A DNA stretch of 56,440 bases from Chlorobium sp. (GTDB lineage: Bacteria; Bacteroidota; Chlorobiia; Chlorobiales; Chlorobiaceae): contig SZXY01000024.1 of NCBI GenBank assembly GCA_005843805.1, forward strand, positions 1-56,440. Reading direction: 5' to 3'. A program made the position numbers and the translations under genes. The notes beneath the pieces were generated by a model, which saw only the letters and a list, made by a program, of their open reading frames with translations, was not told the DNA's origin and did no database searches. Below, one piece after another: positions 41,001-46,657 of the stretch (positions are counted from its first letter, which is position 1; every line of letters starts with the position of its first letter).

Positions 41001-41654
41001 GCATAGCTCACGAAAGCCAAGGATAAAGCCTGGTGAGGCAGAAAGTAAAAGACGATCCTCACAGGATATGTTGTGTGCGGCAATATGACCGAGTGCCATA
41101 TTCACACAACCCTGATGCTGGATCATAACACCCTTGGGTATTCCGGTAGAACCGGAGGTAAAGAGAATAGCTGCCAGATCACTCATCTCGGATGTTTGCG
41201 GGCAGACCGGGGAGGTTTCCTGCCAATCTTCCGGTAATAACTCAGGCCGGATAAGTGTTTGAGAGAGAGTCACAGAACCATTGCCTGTCACCTGCTCGAT
41301 GAGCTCAGGGGGAGGTTCAATGCCATCGAGCACAATTAAAAGACGAATATCTGCTTGCCTGGCAATGTTTGCCAGACGTTCTGCGGGCAGGTCGGTGACC
41401 ATTGGAACATAGACACCACCAGCCTTCAGAATTCCCATGAAGGCAGCCGGCAATCCTGCTGATCGCTCAGTAAGCACTCCAACCGCTTCCTGGGCTTTAA
41501 TTCCCAGGCGACGGAGTTCCATGCCAACCTTTTCTGCAGCAGCGTCCAGTTCGCCGTAGGTGAGGAGAAAATCATCGGTAATAAGCGCTGGGGCCGATGG
41601 TTGCTTGAGCGCCAATCTCTTGAAGCTGTCGTGTATTTTTTGGTAATGATGCAT
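29100..41654 (-). CDS. Giant NRPS, A-T-C-A-T-C-A-T-C-A-T-reductase (4184 aa)
   Basis: Approximate residues: A1 (1-500), T1 (~546), C1 (HHCVADG ~732), A2 (TSGTTG ~1216), T2 (~1596), C2 (HHAVGDG ~1776), A3 (~2272), T3 (~2650), C3 (HHAIGDG ~2830), A4 (~3328), T4 (~3717, LGGDSL) and a terminal NAD(P)H reductase domain (GATGYLG ~3820, YxxxK in YYIRTKQ). It starts directly with an A domain, so it is an initiating synthetase, and would release its acyl-tripeptide as an aldehyde or alcohol. In A1 the A4 motif reads GFILGFREL, so the aspartate that binds the alpha-amine is missing; A1 probably activates a carboxylic acid without that amine. A2 reads D-A-W-F-L-G-F-I-V-K (Leu-like); A3 and A4 match no code I know. 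The three C domains lack the usual first motif and share EFWxA openings. It begins 6 bases after the radical SAM gene. Confidence 0.94.
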   Translation of the reverse strand: MHHYQKIHDSFKRLALKQPSAPALITDDFLLTYGELDAAAEKVGMELRRLGIKAQEAVGVLTERSAGLPAAFMGILKAGGVYVPMVTDLPAERLANIARQADIRLLIVLDGIEPPPELIEQVTGNGSVTLSQTLIRPELLPEDWQETSPVCPQTSEMSDLAAILFTSGSTGIPKGVMIQHQGCVNMALGHIAAHNISCEDRLLLSASPGFILGFRELCLPFMSGASFVPVSRSTIDNPTLLLEFMERHLVSIAMFTPSYLHLLNRTVPKGLRCIITAGERPNDDEARHYARYLDYWNIHGATEVCGTICMHHVNPEEKGLIPSGRPFANTSVHLLDAEGNEVPKGEVGELHVIGIGVSPGYLKQPQLTAEYFVETPYGRAFRSHDLARWNSNGELETLGREDNVIKISGQSVSSSEIELALQSHPAVGQAKVLQLNGRLVACVECKNPDQREAVDWREFLQRKLPSWMIPAEIAVLAKIPINSAGKIDQNALLKSVESLFKEDRQRDGGTAPQSELEVTIAGIWEDLLDIRPIQRENNFFAVGGTSLLAIAVSQRLQRLGYSVPVQTVLTTLTVKALASHIEAMQHQAPDITNETSLENIATTDQEDFWIASEIGLAPAASHIVRVLQVRGRIPSPAAWKSAWTGLLDRHAALRTALYLDEKRTLCWRTVASHELPSSALIRIDHCLSMEDARNIVERWANERFQLTVPPLARAGLITIDEENETLFWFVLHHCVADGSSARLIQEDLLALLALRPLPPVPNGIALASFAEQQYFASAKATRDREFWLSRLDDLALSESDAFNECVTELPRPAVPGGRGAEPLAEQLDTITLTALGRIAKMHAIGLHALLLTILAIEIRRRSGHRDIMVGSGITIRPAGDDSTVGHFVNVLPVILPQEKELTFPDLLRSTQNALTETVEHGSYPAGLLYREFRQRHPDCRAGSRTSLFDIALTAIPPRISIDQEAALTLAPYSLPGELEHTAAGLDLSFSHELSPENGGVLNLLLTWNPDVCTKECARAWLSSFAAWARWFAEDPDRVFCPVPALLPHEITLLELWEQGAKQPRPDQCCHKLFEALSEKHPNKEAVVCRDRITTCAQLDTLANGIAQGLSERGAVRGSTVAVLTAGSPDLPATILGIWKTGATYLPLAYELPGARLARMTSDAGASILIVLDGLTIPPALEESVQTIIHTGEFTPSLRRLNTQASPDDIAYIIYTSGTTGTPKGVPVTHAAYINTILGVTERIGLRPDDRIALVSTASFDASLWELGHGLLSGIALVPVSQSLRDDPWLLKPYYRELGVTIAFHAPSYLRVSEQLPFEGLRILLTGGEAPNYNDLRHYADRCAFWNFYGPTEATIVVSGEHILSDHDPDMPLSVGRPLPNVRISIRREDGSLVPPGAKGELWLGGIGIAHGYINQPKLSAMHFVATPETLFYRTGDFGHWNTEGQIVISGRIDQQIKLNGQRVELGEIEQILCRHPEVANAVVLVEESEINVKVLKAFVQPNNQAALSEVSLTAFLAEHLSAHMIPSTIIPVAVIPLTPAGKIDRQALLNHARQQHRSVVQEMPQDPLEKRIAAIWSDLLKLPVARNDNFFALGGNSLLAVSVAHRVKESLGLQVSARALFAAPSLAGFVEIIARQSALQEHNEKLPETDLATEGEKEFWIAESAGLDTRTFTIPVNQIVTGNLSPERLQSAWSTLVNRHDGLRTFFESDETGQLKRRVTSKIDVILEFSVTSSASDALTLIRQRQLAPLSMKVAPLWRAGIVEARDENSQFFWLALHHAVGDGQSVGTLLDELTVVLDEGKLSSASPGAKVFAAREELYFASSDSIDDSQYWSDLLKKVPSKAFEEWPLDMMRSSRTPSGNHRLEVLIDPQRAEALRTLARTCESTLHSLIVTLLAMESARRSSRSDIMIGTTASVRESTSDSHIIGYGVNMLPLHLRPDLQECFRNLLRSTQQTLAEALQHARLPFSRIYSAFWKEYPDRRHPQRYPLFDIAVTENPGSRTGSLPRRFTVARAAKLPGTISYERTDASPGQDMVLIHENLEEGGLLLQLHVNAAIYTEESARILMESLRGWANWLAENPKHATQPLPPLLPEEEILLAIREQGESIERPRLRFDELFEMMVQQPGQDGRPAIITLEKSISYRALDEKANAIAHSLVQQGVKRGSIVGVLTARSLNIPATLLGIWKAGATYLPLASDQPSERLSFMAHDAGISHLIALDGITMPDLLAEGLPEPLRPEELSESFCQRHSKKPLSFSQYDDAAYIIYTSGSTGKPKGTIIGHDSFVNMVLGAAGMFRLKAIDRCLMFASPSFDVSLSDIGLPLVCGAAICPVPYNIIESPNRFIEFLDRLHISVADITPTYLGLFEGAALPSSLRILVTGGEAPLAADVKKYGSTLSYFNAYGPTENTITSTMGRITGDEGLYISAGRPLPNTSVHICNDKGDAVAPGVAAEIWLGGAGICQGYLNQPELTEASFIVTPSGRRYRTGDLGRWHQDGTIEIIGRKDNQVKLNGIRIEPGEIEYALASHPAFSQAVVVLLEQDEGIKSLWAFVLMSIGHQMPEMDEWKAFLGERLPSHMIPSGVIALQSIPLTAAGKVDRTALHALLREQTLPSGSTSPRDELECCVAEIWASVLGRNHIHLEDNFFALGGHSLLAIAVVHQLEKSLGFEVPARELFAEPTLAGFTERVRLARPSRPAPDISTDLATPGQCEFWTAQQAGLDTSGFNIPLKLVVHGNAIAIERWETIWNELISRHEALRTAFLENEAGILRRVVTEKIDKTLELHVAASSNEAYLHIGNRQTEPFSMAMPPLWRAGLTEVTESHQTIFWFVMHHAIGDGLSLGILIDELSALMKGERLPPPPAGFDRAAANEAAYLESQTASSDADYWQKVIENLIERAPDSLDEWPLDIPRTNARSATSCPGSHCLQTRIDAVTANALRKLARRNNSTLHALMLAVLGHEVRRRTGRSEFLMGTASSTRQSAAEAQIIGYFINMLPLACHIPQSGSFDELVQAMQQHLAEALQHSRFPFVRIYGNFREKHRLATHPARYPLFDIAVTENPAFRVTPERDPCFSATTVHEAGVTSYELRRNAPAQDLVLVHESESDGSLVLTWYANAAIYLKESALTWFDSLVGWMRFLGENSYKNDMQLPKLLPEERELLDKWQNGPIRSLPATSFPELFQQIVSAYPERAAIVTDDGVVSFEEINSRADALARALINLGVRRGETVGVFTEQSAALPETVLAIWKAAACYLPLTADLPAERLAFMARDAGLRLIIVLDSLSLPPELKSDHFTSLRPEEIAAGAVDPPALDITITPDETAYIIYTSGSTGVPKGVALRHKGMLNLAMDESRIFGISKDDRTMQIASPSFDLWISDLVITWARGACLVPVRRQQMNDISGIQALIERLGVTIATMSPSYLRLFGRADFPGLKILMTVGESPIADDARHYASKLAYFNGYGPTENSAATTLGRIFPDTELITAGRPLSNMSVYIMDECLNPLPPGVIGELLLGGIGLAAGYLNRPDLTAAAFVDSGGERLYRTGDLGRWLRTGELQILGRRDTQVKLRGQRVELGEIEHRLATFPGVVQAVALIETLEDQTQALRSFVKLDAVHATPTQAEWSAFLRESLPSYMIPSSFFSVSEIPLTAAGKVDRRALLDMMNRAADCGIKEIPEARNNRVRTPPQSGIEKRISEIWSAQLNGADAAREDNFFELGGDSLRAIAVINRLRREFECQVNNLYEHPVLSDFALLCRPRPDHLRLMIKSAQKEYDDGRSLQAVRASERDNALRPQRTLYETRIQADLQRDIESRNSYRHVLLTGATGYLGSYLLRELLADRSIKVTTLVRSNDNQTARSRLGEVLRGYFGSEHGSALGDNPRLHVLAGDLRDETLLLPRHDYDQLAASVDAIFHCAANVNHIGLYRDFFADNVAATRHLLNLAAQKKPVTADFHFVSTLSVFASASSSDFRLFTEYDYAPETADDNYYIRTKQEAERLVISSREVLANTCIHRAGNIAFATDSTQLQRNISDNAFFRQLSAFLRLGCLPTELSASLCHVDIVAKAIIALAGRKTLSNEIHHIDTSRRESLADIILSAGELDGKVRTCNFSSFLERLLGAIDEPEMESALAETVENYGLQTGHSPFSRQHGMEVASDRTRLLLEKSGITWPSIPAKGVKALLRRAMTTFNA

Positions 41655-41660
41655 GCAGCC

Positions 41661-42989
41661 TCAAATAGAGCCATTGTTGTCAGGGAATAATCTGGTCTGG
41701 TAACCCAGGCAGCGATAGCCGTTTGCGGCGGATACTTTGTCAATGCTGCGTACCCATTCGGCGTTAGCGCCCAGCTCATGCTTTACCCAGTTGCATAGAC
41801 TGATGGTTATTCCATGTTGCTCGGCAGCATGCTGAATTTTCTTGAGGTACTCAACACAGACGGAGCGTTCAGGCGCTATTCTTGAGCGTTGTTTGATATG
41901 GTTCTGATTTTCATCCGACAAGTATGGCCTAAAAAACTCCTTGACGAGCTTGGGGTCAAAATAATTGATGTAATTGGCAAGGATAACCAGATTTCGTATT
42001 TCTGTGGTCAGGAATTCAGGTTTGATGTTGCGGACTCCGGCTGACACGAGAAGCGCAAAGTATTTGTCGATGTTCTCATCGGTCAGATAGGGAAGCATCA
42101 GTGGCTGACACAACACTGACTCGGCATATATACCGAGTTCCCGGCATTTAACCAGTGTATCCAGCCTTTCCTCAATGGATGCAGCATTTGGTTCGAGCAC
42201 ATCACGAAGATACTTCGGCATGATGCCGATACTTCCGTTCAGTTGGATTTTTGAAGCGATGAGACTCATCAACGAAAAAAGAGAGTCGCCCTTATGGGTG
42301 ATATCGAGGTGCCTTGGGCCACCTTTTGTTGCAATGAAGATACGAATTGCGGAATCCGGGTGCCGGTCAAAATGACGTACAAAGGTGCGAATGATCTCAT
42401 GCGCTATGCCATTGAAAAGGTGTGGCTCCGAGAATGCTTCGGTTTTGGGTGAAAAGTAGTAGAATATGGATCTATTCCGATTTCGCTCAAGGGAGTTTGC
42501 CAGTCGCTCAGCATAGTTAGTATAGACTGTAATTGGTTTTACGTGATTGCCGTCGGTTACCAGACAGTACTGGCATGCCACTGCACACGATCCCGAAGAG
42601 GGAGATACTTCAAGAACGTTGGTTGGACAAAGTCCAGTATAGTTATGAATCTCCAGCTCCTCATTGCTCTCTGTCAGGCTTTCCTGATAATGATTGCCAG
42701 GAGTGAGATTATTGTTTTTATAGAGTTGGCCAAACCATTCTGAACCTCTCAGAAGCTCGGAGGTAACGTTTTGGCTGATTGTGTAGTCACGACCTGGTTC
42801 GTTGAGTACGGTGTTTTCAATGTCCAAAGGGGCAAATCCCTTTAGATCAGGACAGGCCGGTTTTTGTGAAATATACCGGAACTGGATGTCTGAAGGAGTT
42901 GCAGCCTTACATTCCTGACACTGAGTATGAGTGATATGGTTTGATTCCTGGGGCATAAATGAGGGGTTCAATCGTTTTTTATATCCCAT
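41661..42989 (-). CDS. Radical SAM protein heading the NRPS cluster
   Basis: 442 residues. The 4Fe-4S motif is CAVACQYC (CxxxCxxC, near residue 135), within SPSSGSCAVACQYCLV. The surrounding layout (SIFYYFSPKTEAF, RIFIATKGGPRHL) recalls the spore-photoproduct-lyase-like branch of radical SAM enzymes. Additional cysteines lie at the N terminus (CQEC) and near the C terminus (SLCNW, RCLGY) and could bind a second metal site. The reaction cannot be told from sequence. Its position as first gene, 6 bases before the giant NRPS, points to making or modifying a building block or to tailoring the peptide. The start ATG has no clear SD; M13 is an alternative. An AT-rich divergent promoter region lies upstream. 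Confidence 0.85.
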   Translation of the reverse strand: MGYKKRLNPSFMPQESNHITHTQCQECKAATPSDIQFRYISQKPACPDLKGFAPLDIENTVLNEPGRDYTISQNVTSELLRGSEWFGQLYKNNNLTPGNHYQESLTESNEELEIHNYTGLCPTNVLEVSPSSGSCAVACQYCLVTDGNHVKPITVYTNYAERLANSLERNRNRSIFYYFSPKTEAFSEPHLFNGIAHEIIRTFVRHFDRHPDSAIRIFIATKGGPRHLDITHKGDSLFSLMSLIASKIQLNGSIGIMPKYLRDVLEPNAASIEERLDTLVKCRELGIYAESVLCQPLMLPYLTDENIDKYFALLVSAGVRNIKPEFLTTEIRNLVILANYINYFDPKLVKEFFRPYLSDENQNHIKQRSRIAPERSVCVEYLKKIQHAAEQHGITISLCNWVKHELGANAEWVRSIDKVSAANGYRCLGYQTRLFPDNNGSI

Positions 42990-43348
42990 TTATTCAATGA
43001 GTACAAGTAAAAAAAGTAAAAAGCAGGGAACGAGCTATGAAAATATTATCATAGCGGTTTGTAGTAATAATATATCTAAAGCCCTGTTAATCTGTTCATC
43101 ATTTTGTTTGATAGAAAGCAAATCACTTCACTGTAATATAAGTAATACAATAGTAACTCTTTTAAAATAGAAGTGGTTTGCTTGTATTAAATTTTTGTTT
43201 ATAATAAAAAATGTTGAGCTTTGGATGCTGAGCCTGCAGAACTGAGTCAAGGATAATTTCCCGGACAAGTTTTTTTTATGTATGCTTTTATATATTCACA
43301 TCCTGCGGCATTTGTTATTGGCTACATGAAATATCAGGAACTCTTGTA
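42990..43348. other. AT-rich divergent intergenic region
   Basis: About 360 bases between the divergently read radical SAM and SPFH genes, markedly richer in A and T than either flank. I see no coding sequence; the 79-aa ORF track entry here has no supported start and overlaps the radical SAM gene. The promoters for the biosynthetic run (minus) and the SPFH gene (+) must lie here. TATATTATTA- and TTTATATATT-like stretches could serve as -10 regions, but I cannot pair them convincingly with -35 boxes. Confidence 0.6.
43116..43183. promoter_or_regulatory. Imperfect inverted repeat, possible operator
   Basis: AAGCAAATCACTTC (43116-43129) and GAAGTGGTTTGCTT (43170-43183) are inverted copies with one mismatch in 14 and a 40-base AT-rich spacer. 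It lies in the only obvious promoter region of the biosynthetic cluster. It could be a split operator or a long-loop hairpin in a leader. No regulator gene is near. Confidence 0.35.
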
Positions 43349-44215
43349 ATGAAGCTTCATCGTCAGTGGCTTGCACATATCAGCTCCCTGAGCAAATCTT
43401 TCATACGGCAAAACGCCCTGCCGTTAATATCGGCTGGTTTATTGGCCACTCTTCTTCTCATATTCTTTTTTAACAGGATTGTAATTTCGATTCACTCAGG
43501 CGAAAGGGGGGTTCTTTGGCGACGGCTTGGTGCCGGCACTGTGATTGATACTGTCTACCCTGAAGGATTGCACCTTATTTTTCCTTTTAACAAGATGTAT
43601 ATTTATAATGTTCGCAAGCAGCAGTTTAGTGATTCGATAGATGTTTTAACGTTTGATGGGCTGACTGTTCGGGTAAAGTACACCGTGCGCTATTACCTTG
43701 ACCCCTCTACGCTGCCTATACTCCATCAGGTCATTGGTCCTGATGTTGTCAATGTCGCAATTCGTCCTGATGTCCGATCTGTTATACGAACTCTTTTCGG
43801 GCAGTACAAGCCCGAGGAAATCTACACTTCGCAGAAAGCTATCCAATTACTTTTGACCGAGCAATCAAAAGTACTTCTTGCCGCCCGTTTTGTCAAGATT
43901 GACGATGTTCCAATTGAATCAATCACTCTTCCAGTCAGCATTTCCCGAGCTATTGAGGAGAAGATGGTTCAGCAGCAACGGGAGGGGGAATATGTCTATC
44001 GTCTTTCTATTGCATCCAAAGAATCGGATCGTCTCAAGATCGAATCCAATGGAATCCGGATGTACAATGAGATGATTAACAAAAGTTTAACGCCATCTGT
44101 TCTCAAGTGGGAGGGTATTCGTGCAACGCAGGAGCTGGCAAAATCGCCGAATGCCAAGGTAGTGGTGATAGGTGCCGGTCAATCTGGATTGCCGATTATT
44201 TTAGGCAAGGATTAA
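43349..44215 (+). CDS. SPFH/prohibitin-family membrane protein
   Basis: 288 residues. A single hydrophobic segment (about 25-45, LISAGLLATLLLIFFFNR) is followed by an SPFH domain: GERGVLWRRLGAGTVIDTVYPEGLHLIFPF, VKYTVRYYLDP, then a helix-rich part rich in E/Q/R (AIEEKMVQQQREGEYVYRL). This is the prohibitin/HflK-like layout of membrane-anchored ring proteins, which organise membrane patches or hold proteases; the exact role is unknown. AGGA upstream of ATG 43349 is a weak SD. The next gene starts 5 bases after the stop, so the two are probably translated together. Confidence 0.85.
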   Translation: MKLHRQWLAHISSLSKSFIRQNALPLISAGLLATLLLIFFFNRIVISIHSGERGVLWRRLGAGTVIDTVYPEGLHLIFPFNKMYIYNVRKQQFSDSIDVLTFDGLTVRVKYTVRYYLDPSTLPILHQVIGPDVVNVAIRPDVRSVIRTLFGQYKPEEIYTSQKAIQLLLTEQSKVLLAARFVKIDDVPIESITLPVSISRAIEEKMVQQQREGEYVYRLSIASKESDRLKIESNGIRMYNEMINKSLTPSVLKWEGIRATQELAKSPNAKVVVIGAGQSGLPIILGKD

Positions 44216-44220
44216 ACTAT

Positions 44221-45369
44221 ATGAAGAAGGTTTTTTTTTTGACAGCATCGATTGGATTGCTTGTTTTTCTCTTGCTCTCCCAATTTGGTTCCTATGAGCA
44301 GAAGGGAGAACGTCGAATCGAAGCGTTGGGTTCGCCCTCGAAAGAGGTGCTGGTTGGGGTGTGCTGGCCTTTTTCTGTAAACCGTGACGGCATGGCCAAT
44401 GGTCTTCAGATGGCTCTCGACGAGATCAATTCCCGGAATCTCGCTGGGGGATATACTCTTCGCCTGGTTATACGGGATGATGCTTTTGATGCTAACAAGC
44501 AGAAAAGGATAGCCAAAGAGTTCGCCAGTACACCTGAAATGAGTGCTGTGATTGGATACTATGATGACGGTCCCGCCATCAAGGCTTCGACAATCTTTGA
44601 GTCAAGTCGGTTGCTGCATCTCATGATCGGGCCCAACAGTACGGATATGACCTCTCATGGTTTTCAATATATTGTGCGCACCATTCTCTCCAGCGACCGG
44701 ATTGCCTCGAAACTTGCAGCTATAACAACAAAGCGTCATTACCAGAAGATTGTAGTGCTATGTGAGGAAGATGCCTTTGGTGAGGATCTTGCCCGTCAGT
44801 ATCGGGTAGCTCTTGATAAATTAAACGCCCAGGTGGTTTATCAATGGTCTTATTCCCGTCATCACGCAGACTTTCGCTTACTGGTCAACGAGCTGAAAAT
44901 GATCGATGCGGATGTCATTTTTTTTAGCGGAATAGAACCTTATGCCGGCGATTTTTTACGCATCGCCCGTAAAGTCGGCTTGAAGACTCCCGTCATCGGG
45001 GCTTTCAGCAATACCCCTCAAATGCAGGAACATGCGGGGTCGGCCTATGAAGGCGCCATGTATTTTGATTTTTATGACGCCTGCTCCACAACTCGAGAAA
45101 ATAGTTTGTTTGTCAAAAATTATTACGCGAGGTATGGTACTGTTCCTGATACCTGGGCAGCACAAAGCTATGATGCCTTATACCTTCTTGCGAAGGCTGT
45201 AAAGTTCACAGGATCACGTAACCCCCTTGATTTGTCCTACGCCATTCGGTATTCTGATCCCTGGGAAGGCGCCAATGGGAGATACAAGTTTGACCGTGCA
45301 GGTAATCTTGAAGACAAGCCACTTTTTCTTTATATGATTCAGCACGGAGTACCTGTGTTGATTCAATAA
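44221..45369 (+). CDS. Branched-chain-amino-acid-type solute-binding protein
   Basis: Start taken at 44221, giving 382 residues: AAGG lies 13 bases before the ATG, and the product begins with a signal or anchor sequence (MKKVFFLTASIGLLVFLLLSQ). The longer track start at 44107 would overlap the SPFH gene. The mature part is a type I periplasmic-binding fold of the LivJ/Peripla_BP_6 kind (KEVLVGVCWPFS, GLQMALDEIN, VIGYYDDG, LCEEDAFGEDLA, SYDALYLLAKAV). There is no lipobox cysteine, so it is either released to the periplasm or kept as a membrane anchor. No permease or ATPase gene is adjacent; it may be a sensor-like partner of the SPFH protein rather than part of a transporter. Confidence 0.85.
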   Translation: MKKVFFLTASIGLLVFLLLSQFGSYEQKGERRIEALGSPSKEVLVGVCWPFSVNRDGMANGLQMALDEINSRNLAGGYTLRLVIRDDAFDANKQKRIAKEFASTPEMSAVIGYYDDGPAIKASTIFESSRLLHLMIGPNSTDMTSHGFQYIVRTILSSDRIASKLAAITTKRHYQKIVVLCEEDAFGEDLARQYRVALDKLNAQVVYQWSYSRHHADFRLLVNELKMIDADVIFFSGIEPYAGDFLRIARKVGLKTPVIGAFSNTPQMQEHAGSAYEGAMYFDFYDACSTTRENSLFVKNYYARYGTVPDTWAAQSYDALYLLAKAVKFTGSRNPLDLSYAIRYSDPWEGANGRYKFDRAGNLEDKPLFLYMIQHGVPVLIQ

Positions 45370-45484
45370 GAGAATGTTATGTTTTTTTACTGCTTCTTTG
45401 AATAGGGTTTATTTTGCTATCTTTGTTTTTATTGGTAATAAGTGAAATCAACTTTAACCTGCCATTTAAGAAAGGAGATTACTT

Positions 45485-46021
45485 ATGAAAGACCAGACAG
45501 TTGAAGCTACGGCGGAAGTGGTATCCGAGAGCGTTAATGACACCCTTGATCGCGACAAGCGTGTTGAAAGACATGCAAGAAATCACATTTTGACAGCAAT
45601 GGGGGTAGGACTTTTCCCGCTTCCGTTAATTGATATGGTAGCCTTGGTTGGTGTCCAGCTCGATATGATCAGGACGCTTGCAGGTGAGTATTCTATTCCA
45701 TTCAGAAAGGATATCGGCAAATCTGTCATCACGACCTTGCTGGGTGGTTTCATTCCTGTTGCCCTGGGAGGCTCACTTGCCAGTTTGATAAAATGTATTC
45801 CTTTAATTGGTCAGACTACGGGTGCCGTTACCATGCCGGTTATTTCCGGAGCCTCTACTTATGCTATTTACAAGGTATTTATACAGCATTTCGAGTCAGG
45901 CGGAACCTTTCTCGATCTCGATCCAGCCAAGGTTAAGTCCTATTTTGCCGAACAGTTCACAAAAGGCAAACAGGTGGCTGCGGATATAAAAGCAGAAGGA
46001 AGTGCTGGTTCATCAAACTGA
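45485..46021 (+). CDS. DUF697/YcjF-like membrane protein
   Basis: 178 residues with a perfect AAAGGAG SD upstream. A charged N terminus (about 1-35) precedes HARNHILTAMGVGLFPLPLIDMVAL and glycine-rich hydrophobic stretches (VITTLLGGFIPVALGGSLASLI; GAVTMPVISGASTYAIYKVF). The pattern matches the DUF697 family, often linked to GTPases in other genomes; none is adjacent here. The function is unknown, and it is probably an inner-membrane protein. A terminator follows directly. Confidence 0.75.
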   Translation: MKDQTVEATAEVVSESVNDTLDRDKRVERHARNHILTAMGVGLFPLPLIDMVALVGVQLDMIRTLAGEYSIPFRKDIGKSVITTLLGGFIPVALGGSLASLIKCIPLIGQTTGAVTMPVISGASTYAIYKVFIQHFESGGTFLDLDPAKVKSYFAEQFTKGKQVAADIKAEGSAGSSN

Positions 46022-46050
46022 TGATCTCAACCCATAATTGAAGGCGATAG

Positions 46051-46095
46051 AATAACGCACATGAAGCCTTTGGCCTTTTTGTGCGTTATTTTAGC
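46051..46095 (+). terminator. Probable terminator after the DUF697-like gene
   Basis: AATAACGCACA (46051-46061) pairs with TGTGCGTTATT (46080-46090) around an 18-base loop, followed by a short T-rich TTTTA. The stem is 11 perfect pairs, starting 30 bases past the stop; the T run is weak. Confidence 0.65.
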
Positions 46096-46210
46096 ACTGT
46101 GTTTCTGGAGTCACCTCTGTTACTCCAATGGCTATTATGACGTTACGGTGGCAGTACTGGTGATTTCAGTCTGATTATCAGCCGTGAACTTAATTGTACA
46201 AGGAAATACC

Positions 46211-46429
46211 ATGACGATTCTTCTTGTGTATCTTACGCTCTGTTTTCTCATTCCCTTTGTTGGAACGAACAGAAAATTTGGATACTGGGGGTATTTTTTC
46301 TGCTGTTTTTTTTTAACGCCACCAATAGGCGCTCTTCTTATCTTTGCATCTGATCCACGACAGAAGCCACTGGAAAAATGTCCAAAGTGTTCATGTTCCC
46401 TTTCTGATTCACCAACTCACAAGCATTAG
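46211..46429 (+). CDS. Small membrane protein with a C-terminal CxxC pair
   Basis: Start set at 46211 (72 residues) because AAGGA lies 8 bases upstream; the track start at 46184/46187 has no SD. Two hydrophobic segments (ILLVYLTLCFLIPFVG and GYWGYFFCCFFLTPPIGALLIFA) are followed by a short tail with CPKCSCSL. The tail could bind a metal. Phage-shock-type and superinfection-immunity-like small proteins have a similar two-helix look, but I do not recognise the family with certainty. Confidence 0.6.
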   Translation: MTILLVYLTLCFLIPFVGTNRKFGYWGYFFCCFFLTPPIGALLIFASDPRQKPLEKCPKCSCSLSDSPTHKH

Positions 46430-46657
46430 CAGAGAGATACAGTGCCCCTCCCGGATGAGCACTGAGCCATTTTCAGTTGCCTTTGGATATTTCCGGTAGC
46501 ACTAAAAGCTTTCCGTCAGCGTTTTATAATTGGCTGCAATGGTCAAAATATGGATCACTCCAGTCACCGTAGCCTGCCCTTTTATATGAAGATAAAAAGC
46601 GAGTGAAAGCTTTTTTTTCAAGGCCTTAACTTAACTCAACAGAACAGGAAAACCAGC

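Noticed and set aside
42931-43170. 79-aa + strand ORF over the radical SAM gene start
   Set aside because: Lysine/serine-rich reading of AT-rich intergenic DNA without an SD; it overlaps the confident radical SAM start.
44107-44220. Upstream extension of the solute-binding protein to an ATG at 44107
   Set aside because: It would overlap the SPFH gene by over 100 bases, and the 44221 start has both an SD and a proper signal-like sequence.
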